Positions 1 through 5,489 of a stretch of DNA of 5,489 nt are shown piece after piece (position 1 is the first letter of the stretch; each line of letters begins with the position of its first letter). Source of the DNA: an uncultured Desulfobacterales bacterium (lineage in GTDB: Bacteria > Desulfobacterota > Desulfobacteria > Desulfobacterales > UBA11574); NCBI GenBank assembly GCA_937925895.1, contig CALANC010000029.1:1-5489 (forward strand). The letters are read 5' to 3'. The notes under the pieces are model-generated. The model worked only from the letters and a program-made list of their open reading frames with translations. It was not told where the DNA came from and did not search any database. The position numbers and the translations under genes are program-made.

Positions 1-470
1 ATACTTTCAACGCCTACAACCGGTTCATAACAGACACCGGGCTTTGACGTTACCCATCCCAGACGCTGAATAAATACCCTCAGTGTATGGGCACAGCACT
101 CGTACATGAGAGTTCCCGGCATGACCATGTCATCCATAAAATGACAGGTAAGAAACCAGTCATCAGGATGAATATCGGCTTCGGCACGGATGAGGCCAAG
201 CCCGTAACGTCCGCCATGAGGATCAAGAAACAAAATTCTGTGGATAAGCTTCATTCTGCCGCCGGGCAATCTGAGAGATTCAGCCAACTCGATGCCCTCG
301 AAAAGAGGGCCGAAACATCCGGCAAGATTCCCCCGTCTCAATGCTTCCACGGCATTTTCATCGTAGCTTTCGGTCTGGAGAGGGACAAGATCGATCCAGT
401 CAGGATCTTTCTTGCCCCTACGAGGCGTTGTGTCATCTTCTGTCAAGATAATACCGCCCGAGCTGCTCAT
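1..470 (-). other. Domain: FabA-like dehydratase hot-dog with active-site His, C-terminus cut by window edge
   Basis: Residues 1674-1829 and onward. After a linker containing GNLAGCFGPLFEG, the hot-dog begins near Met1746 (MKLIHRILFLDP). The active site is WFLTCHFMDDMVMPGTLMYE, with His1783 (bases 141-143) and Glu1797 (bases 99-101). The 14-residue spacing equals that of His70 and Asp84 in E. coli FabA, with Glu replacing Asp. It should dehydrate 3-hydroxyacyl-ACP; FabA-type sites can also isomerise trans-2 to cis-3, which is how the family introduces cis double bonds. The window ends in a PVVGVES-type strand, so the fold is incomplete and further dehydratase or other domains probably follow. 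Confidence 0.87.
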
Positions 471-3400
471 TTCTTCTTTGGTGAAGAAACCTGCGCATCC
501 GTTGAACATACTAATGAGACGGGATTCTCCGATGAATCCTTCGAAACTAAAAAAGAAAAGATACGTATCTCCCTGTTGGACAAAATGATCAATTTCAATT
601 TCGTAACGTATTGTATCGCCCGGACGAGGAAGTCCGCGATGGAATTTAACCGCCGCATCGAGAAGTCTGTAACTTCTTTCACCTTTTACGGCATGATCGA
701 TCCCAAGGTAGGAGCACAGAAAAAGGTCGGCCTGTCCTGCTTCCACAGAAATGCATACAGGAACCCGGTCGCCGTCAAGATACCAGGCGCCGGGAACGAC
801 ATCGTGTTCCGTTACGACTCGACCCGATCCCATGGATCTTTTTTCGCCTTCCACAGAGATAATTCTGTCTACAAGCATAAGGGGTTCGTCTGGCAACCTC
901 ACCCTGACCTCGTAGGAATCAACGACGGCGAACTCAGGACCCAAAACGTTGGCAACAGAACCGGTAGCAAACTCCAAGCACATATCTCGGTTCAGGGCAG
1001 GTTTTTGTCTACTCGATATCACATGTTCTTTTTTTGAAATGATCTTTTCAAGAAGATGGGTTTGGAAGGAATATGTTTTTGCAACGTTGTCGGTCAACTC
1101 TTGCGAAAAATCGAGAAATGTTCTATGTGCCTCTGCCGTTTTCTCGATGCTTTTGGAGATGTCACTGATCATTTCCGAGATCCCTGTGCTTGAGGCTTGA
1201 ATTCTAATGTCCTGCGCCAGAGCATCGACACGTTTTCCCGATGAGTCAAGTCTTATAGCCTCGGCGCTTGGTATTCGATCTGTGGTTACCGGCAGGGAAG
1301 GGGAGGGCGTTTTGTTCCCAACAGGTATTTCTATCTGCTTCATCGATCGATCCGGTTTTTCCTTGGAAATTTCACTGGTCGTCGGGACAAAGAAATTATC
1401 TCCATACAGTTTTTCAAGGTCGACGGGTATCCGTTCGGAAACCAGAGCACCTATGAATTTAAGAACCGTCAACACATCGTCTTCTCCCCGGACACACGCT
1501 GAGAGCGCCAGGTGGGGTTGTTTGGCAAGAATATCGTTAATCATTCCGGTGCAAGACGCATGAGGGCCCATCTCTAAAAAAATCCGAATTCCATCTTGAT
1601 AGGCTTGTTCTATCAAGGTGGTAAAATTAAATCCAGACATGGCTTGCTCAAGAATAGAGATTGCCGCATTTTCACTGTCCGGACTATAGGAGCGACCACG
1701 GGCACAGCTGTAGAACCTGATGCCTCCGGGAGGAGTTGCAGGAAACATGTGAAGCTTCTTATACGATTCCGCTACCGGAGTTGCCGCATCACAGTGAACC
1801 GTTGGCACGCCTTCGAGAAATACGGCTTCACATTGGAGTTCATGGATCGCAGATTCGACATGGTGCTTTCTACCCCCGACCACACATTGATTCTGGGTGT
1901 TCACGATAAGAAGTCTTGCAAACGGCCATTTGGAAATAACTGTTTTGACAATATGAGCTGGACGATTTACTACAGCCGCACACCAGTTGACATTCTCGTT
2001 GTTCGGTATTTCCCAGGCTTTGCGGAGGGCAGTGCATGGACCGGCCAGGTGTTCGGTAAACAGATCGGAGTCGAGCATCCGTTCCAGCATCTTCCCACGA
2101 TCCGGCCACACCTTCAAGGCAAAAAGCCCGGCGGATTCTCCCAGGCTGTATCCAATGACAGCAGAGGGTTTCACCTCAAAACTTGCAATAAGATCGGCCA
2201 CCACTCCTCCGTGGGCGACCTGACCGAAAATCATATTTAGAGGGTTGGAAACAATCTTTTTCAGGGCTGCCGATTCCCAGCCGGGTTCCCACGATGTTCT
2301 CCAGGGAACGTAGCAATCCGGAATAAGCTGCGTCTTTAACTGCTGGGTTTCGGCATCCATCCGGCGAAGGATGTCAGGCCATTGAATACCGAGGGTTCTG
2401 CCCATTCCTAAATAATGATTGCCCGAACCGGGAAAGACAAATGCGACTTCACCCTTCATACCCAAAGGAGAAGGTGAATAGCATGCACCGCCTGAACGGT
2501 CCATTACACAAGGTTTGCCGGTTGAGAGTGCCGCCTGCGCCTCAAGGATGGAGGTCTCAAGCTGAGAAACCGAATGTGCCAGGATGGTAACGGCCAATTT
2601 ATTTTTTGGATCCGGCCTGTTGTTAAGATACCAATCTCTGGCAGCCTGTTCAATTTTATCGTCTCCTCGGGGGATCTTTTTCCCTGCTGAACGGGTTTTT
2701 TCTGGTTGGTTCAACGAATTCGAAATATGAAGCCTAAAGGCTTCAAGGCCTTCAAGTAACTCGCTCTCCTTGTTGCCTTCAACAACAAAAAGACCAAAGG
2801 GCACAAATCCTAAGGGGCGTTTCCTTTCTCTAGATACCTTTTGAGGAATCAAACCATAGGATTCATAATCTCGCCCCTCGAGTATGGCATGCATGCAGTT
2901 GCCGTCGGTGGTGATAGCGGCGGAACATGCAATGCGGGGGCCGTCTTTTCTATCTCTTAACCAGTATTGGGGAAAAGCGGGCATATGTAATATGCCGTCG
3001 GGATGTATGTTGTTTCCGGGTGTAACAAAGTTTTTTAAAGGAGGGATGATTTCGTTGAACAGGCACAGGCTTGTTTTAACCAGAGATGCAAGTCCTGAGG
3101 CAGCGCCCGTATATCCTATGTTGGGTTTTACTGATCCGATAGCACAAGGTTCCCGGCGTTCGGAAAAAATTTCGCTGAGGGCTTCTAGTTCAATTTGATC
3201 TTCTAGGGGATTGCCGCTGCCATGACATTCAACGAAACTGATGGAAGACTTCGAGATACCGGCGTCTTTCAAGGATCGTTTTATGGAGAGGGTGTAGGTG
3301 TCTTTTGAAGGAGAGTGGGCTTTGACGCCGATTCCGGTTGCCTTGCCGATTCCCTTGATAATCGAGTATATCCTGTCGCCGTCCGTTACAGCTTCGTCAA

Positions 3401-5489
3401 GCCTCTTGAGAATGAGCGCCACAGCCCCTTCACCGGGAAGCGTTCCATCCGCCGAATGATCAAAGGGGCGTATACTTTGACTTCCGGAAAAGGGTCTTAT
3501 CTGATTCCAGGTAACGACGCTGCGGACATCTCCGAAAAGATCAACGGCTCCCACAAGGACAGCGTCGGTTTCTTCTAACTGGAGAGAGCGCATACCGATT
3601 TCCAAGGCTTTTAACCCCGACGCTGATTCGTTGGATACGACATAGCTCGGGCCGCCAAAACGAAATTCCCTGGCGATTCTGCTGGCGATAATACCGCCCA
3701 GGGCACCCAGTGTCCGGGTGGCGGTTAGGGGTGGTCGAAATTCATCTCTCAGGGATTCCAGCCATTGCGTTGTTTTTTCTTCGTCGTCAACAAAAATGTT
3801 TACAGCGCTTCTTTTTTTCCACCTTAGCACGTCATTATGCAAATTCCAGCGCTGATGGAAATCAGTGGCTTCAAAGTCAAAGTCGATTCCAATGACGGCG
3901 CCCATACGGGGACGATTTTTTCTTAGAGGAAGGCCCGCATCTTCCATGGCCTGAACAGCCACCTTAAGCATTAAGAGATGCTGTAGGATGATATCCGGGA
4001 TTTCAGCCGGTGGTATGTGAAGCTCTCCGAGGTAGAGTGAGAGTTCATTCATGAATCCGCCCCACAAGGTGCTTTTGTTCAAGTGTTTGTTCGCCGCGTT
4101 ATCACAGCCGTTCCACCGATTTTTCGGCCTATTTGTAATGACGGTTTCGCCCCTGAACACGGTTTCATGAAATTCTCTCAGATTGTTCAGGGTGCCAAGA
4201 ACGGAAGCCATGCCGATGACGGCCACAGGCGGGGATGAGATCGATGATTGGTGATGGGTGGCCGTCGGTGGTTGATTGGAGATTGCTGATTGATTGCCGG
4301 TAATTTTCAACCGGCGATGTTCAATATTAGGGTTCCATTCTTCGAAGAGAAGGTGACTGTTAATGCCTCCAAAACCAAATGCACTTACCGCAGCTCGCAA
4401 TGGCGTATCATCATTCCTTCTTTTCCATTCTTCGGTTTCGGTTTGAACCCTGAACGGACCGTTATGGAGTGGGCTGTCGGCCGGAGCCCGCTTGAAGTTG
4501 AGTGATGGTGGTAAAATTTGGTGTTTTAAGGCAAGAAGGGTTTTAATCATGCCGGCGGCACCGGCAGCGGTCAACAGGTGACCGACCATTGATTTGACGG
4601 ATCCGATGGGGAATTTTCGTTTCGACCCATCAAATTCACCCCAAATATTTACCATGCTTTGCAGTTCGACGACATCTCCTAGCGGTGTTCCCGCACCGTG
4701 GCATTCAATTAGATCAATGTCTTGGGGAGACCACCCGGAAGCAATATAGGCGTTGCGCATGGCACGAACTTGACCTTCACTGTCGGGTGCCAAAAGGTTG
4801 CCCCGCATATCATTCGACAGCCCTATGCCCTGAATGGTAGCAAAAATATCGTCCCCGTCGCGCAGGGCATCATCAAGCCGTTTTAAGGTGAGTATGCCCA
4901 CACCTTCTCCTACCACGAGGCCGTCGGCATTTTTGTCAAAGGGGGAACAACGCCCTGAGGGTGATAAGGCCCTAAGTTGGCTGAAACCAACTTGGGTATA
5001 CAAACATTCCGGTCTTGAGACGCCTCCGGCCAGCATAATATCAGAACGATGATGCTGGAGTTCATCACAGGCAAGCTTAACGGCGTAAATGGAAGAGGCA
5101 CAAGCAGCGTCCAGAGTAAAGCTTCCGCCCCCCAGACCAAGGCCTTCGGCCAGGATTGCTGCAGGAAAACCGGTTACTCTGCTGGCAAAGCATTCCTCCC
5201 TTGTGATCGGTTGATGCTGAGCAGGAGAGAGGGTGCCAAAGAGTTTTTCTTCAAAGGATCTGCCCAGTATCTTCCTGGTAATTGAAGAAGATGCGTCTGT
5301 TGGCAAAGCAATGGCAGCGAGAACAACGCCGATGTTTTTTTTGTTTACCGATTCCGTAACACAGTTGTCCAAGGCTTTTCGACCTGTTTGCAGAACCATT
5401 TTATGCAGAGGGTCGAGAGCGTTTAGAAGATTCTCATCAAGATCTATTCCTTTTGGATCGAATTGGAAATCGTTTATCAGGCAGGCCCG
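1..5489 (-). CDS. Pfa-type (PUFA synthase-like) KS-CLF-AT-DH megasynthase subunit, partial at both ends
   Basis: Seen: one minus-strand frame runs uninterrupted for 1,829 codons, from base 5489 to base 3. All domain motifs fall in this single frame, so there is no frameshift. Domains in order are KS1 (1-385, Cys130/His264/His304), KS-like CLF (420-875, active Cys replaced by Ser622), AT (about 1012-1350, Ser1115/His1232), a charged helical linker, a FabA-like hot-dog without His (1528-1673) and a FabA-like hot-dog with His1783/Glu1797 (1674 onward). Known of the family: PfaC/Pfa3 subunits condense malonyl units onto ACP-bound chains and dehydrate the 3-hydroxyacyl intermediates, in the cytosol. 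The order with an AT after the CLF matches myxobacterial Pfa3 as I remember it; marine PfaC lacks this AT. Inferred: the ACPs, ketoreductase and enoyl reductase come from partner subunits outside the window. Start, stop, RBS and promoter are not visible. An alternative is a related secondary-lipid or glycolipid synthase, since motifs do not fix the product. Confidence 0.93.
471..908 (-). other. Domain: FabA-like hot-dog lacking catalytic His (pseudo-dehydratase half)
   Basis: Residues 1528-1673. It starts with LPDEPLMLVDR (Asp1541), the counterpart of the MLMMDR start of FabA. The catalytic region reads AWYLDGDRVP (Trp1569 to Pro1577), where FabA has a longer loop carrying CHF, so the loop is about five residues shorter and has no His. 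Glu1583 in SVEAG remains at the acid position. The AVKFHRGL strand follows and fits the hot-dog core. In PfaC proteins dehydratase regions are arranged as pseudo-hot-dog plus active hot-dog pairs. This one is best read as the inactive structural partner of the His-bearing domain that follows it. Confidence 0.82.
909..1439 (-). other. AT-to-DH linker with charged helical segment
   Basis: Residues 1351-1527. The first part (about 1365-1420) is Ser/Thr/Pro/Lys-rich and looks disordered. Residues about 1421-1489 are charged and look helical, including EKTAEAHRTFLDFSQ, a pattern resembling helical segments found in Pfa and PKS proteins upstream of carrier or processing domains. I searched it for a phosphopantetheine attachment motif (DSL or LGxDS type) and saw none, so I do not call an ACP. 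It may be a docking or dimerisation helix; this is inference. Confidence 0.6.
1440..2864 (-). other. Domain: acyltransferase (AT), PfaB/FabD-like, with its N-terminal linker
   Basis: Residues 876-1011 form the linker that usually precedes an AT. The AT proper (about 1012-1350) opens with AFVFPGSG (Gly1021 to Gly1023), which corresponds to the FVFPGQGSQ motif but has Ser1022 for Gln. The nucleophile is Ser1115 in GYSLGES, with Tyr1114 where malonyl transferases of the FabD type have His. The oxyanion and core strand reads NTQNQCVVGG. The catalytic His is His1232 in GVPTVHCDAA, 117 residues after the Ser, compared with about 109 in FabD. A GPH motif (His1310) closes the domain. The stretch LFTEHLAGPCTALRKAW after the nucleophile resembles what I recall of PfaB ATs. 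No RGxxM-type carboxylate-binding Arg sits at the FabD spacing of +25 from Ser, so malonyl specificity is not assured. It may instead load or offload chains. Confidence 0.85.
2865..4232 (-). other. Domain: chain-length-factor-like KS (CLF), active-site Cys replaced by Ser
   Basis: Residues 420-875 have a full KS fold signature. It opens with VAVIGM (Met427), followed by the NLREFHETVFRGE helix and an RW pair. The nucleophile region reads SNESASG where KS1 has DAACASS, so Ser622 replaces the catalytic Cys. The first His is kept (His756 in ECHGSGNPLED). The second is lost: GSVKPNIGY has Tyr793 where KS1 has His304, although Lys788 remains. The C-terminal loop is TTDGN (Asn864) in place of FGGIN. 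Loss of Cys and one His means it should not condense. In Pfa and type II PKS systems such domains dimerise with the active KS and help set chain length. That role here is inferred from position directly after an active KS. Confidence 0.87.
4233..4334 (-). other. Low-complexity interdomain linker between KS1 and CLF (GATTG-rich DNA)
   Basis: Residues 386-419 are rich in Gln, Ser, Asn, His, Thr and Pro with no fold signature, and they end just before the VAVIGM start of the next KS-like domain. On the plus strand the DNA has five GATTG pentamers between 4246 and 4296 (at 4246, 4274, 4281, 4288 and 4292, the last two overlapping by one base). The frame stays open through them. This looks like a flexible spacer whose DNA has expanded or drifted freely. 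Confidence 0.7.
4335..5489 (-). other. Domain: ketosynthase KS1, catalytically complete, N-terminus cut by window edge
   Basis: Residues 1-385. This domain should carry out decarboxylative Claisen condensation of malonyl-ACP with the growing acyl chain. The nucleophile Cys130 sits in DAACASS (bases 5100-5102). His264 lies in ECHGAGTPLGD, where the usual HGTGT reads HGAGT. Lys299 and His304 lie in GSVKSMVGH. The Cys-His-His triad is therefore complete and the C-terminal FGFGGINSH loop is present (Asn377). Comparison with the second KS-like domain of the same protein places the KS fold start about 55 residues upstream of residue 1, so the GM-type N-terminal motif lies outside the window. In the PfaC/Pfa3 arrangement this KS pairs with the CLF that follows it. 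Confidence 0.92.

Noticed and set aside
87..1037. Plus-strand open frame of 316 codons, the longest complete frame with a start and stop
   Set aside because: It lies antisense to the FabA-like dehydratase region. Its translation shows no recognisable domain, while the opposite frame carries catalytic motifs throughout.
1027..1053. Poly-T tract with a short possible inverted repeat (ctttt/aagaag), terminator-like
   Set aside because: It lies inside the coding frame (linker, near His1489) with coding continuing on both sides, and no stable GC-rich stem is seen.
909..1439. Helical linker considered as an acyl carrier protein
   Set aside because: No Ser in a DSL or LGxDS-type phosphopantetheine attachment motif is visible, and the preceding part is disordered-looking.
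1870..2109. Short minus-strand open frame of 79 codons, in a different frame from the megasynthase
   Set aside because: It overlaps the AT coding sequence out of frame and has no recognisable protein features; it is a shadow.
1596..2240. Plus-strand open frame of 214 codons
   Set aside because: It is antisense to the AT active-site region (Ser1115, His1232) and its translation shows no domain signature.
2865..4232. Second KS domain considered as an active ketosynthase
   Set aside because: The nucleophile position is Ser622 and the second His is Tyr793, so condensation chemistry is not supported.
4243..4297. GATTG repeats considered as CRISPR, attachment site or origin iterons
   Set aside because: Units are too short and unevenly spaced, there are no spacers, and they are in frame within an interdomain linker.

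Overview
The whole window lies inside one very large gene on the minus strand. Reading the reverse complement from base 5489 gives 1,829 consecutive sense codons with no stop. The frame leaves the window at both ends, so neither the start codon nor the stop codon is visible. Residue numbers below count from the first complete codon (5489..5487), so residue i has its first base at 5492-3i. Plus-strand open frames of up to about 316 codons are shadows of this gene.

The protein is an iterative fatty-acid/polyketide megasynthase of the polyunsaturated-fatty-acid (Pfa) synthase family. Domain order from the N-terminal side is: ketosynthase KS1 with its first ~55 or more residues missing (residues 1-385); a short low-complexity linker (386-419); a second, catalytically dead KS-like domain, i.e. 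chain-length-factor-like, CLF (420-875); an acyltransferase AT with its leading linker (876-1350); a long charged and helical linker (1351-1527); a FabA-like hot-dog fold without catalytic His (1528-1673); and a FabA-like hot-dog with His1783 and Glu1797 that runs off the window (1674-1829). No acyl carrier protein, ketoreductase or enoyl reductase is visible.

KS-CLF-AT-DH matches what I recall of myxobacterial Pfa3 proteins. The marine gammaproteobacterial PfaC (KS-CLF-DH-DH) has no AT. An enzyme like this should work on chains held by tandem ACPs of a separate PfaA-like subunit, with a PfaD-like enoyl reductase and a phosphopantetheinyl transferase encoded nearby but outside the window. The lipid product cannot be read from the sequence.

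The moderate base composition, mixed codon use and protein style suggest a Desulfobacterota (deltaproteobacterial) or related environmental bacterium. This is a family-level impression and not a firm assignment. No intergenic DNA, RNA gene, promoter, terminator, mobile element or CRISPR array is present. Non-coding-looking patches (a GATTG-rich stretch and poly-T runs) all lie in frame inside the gene.
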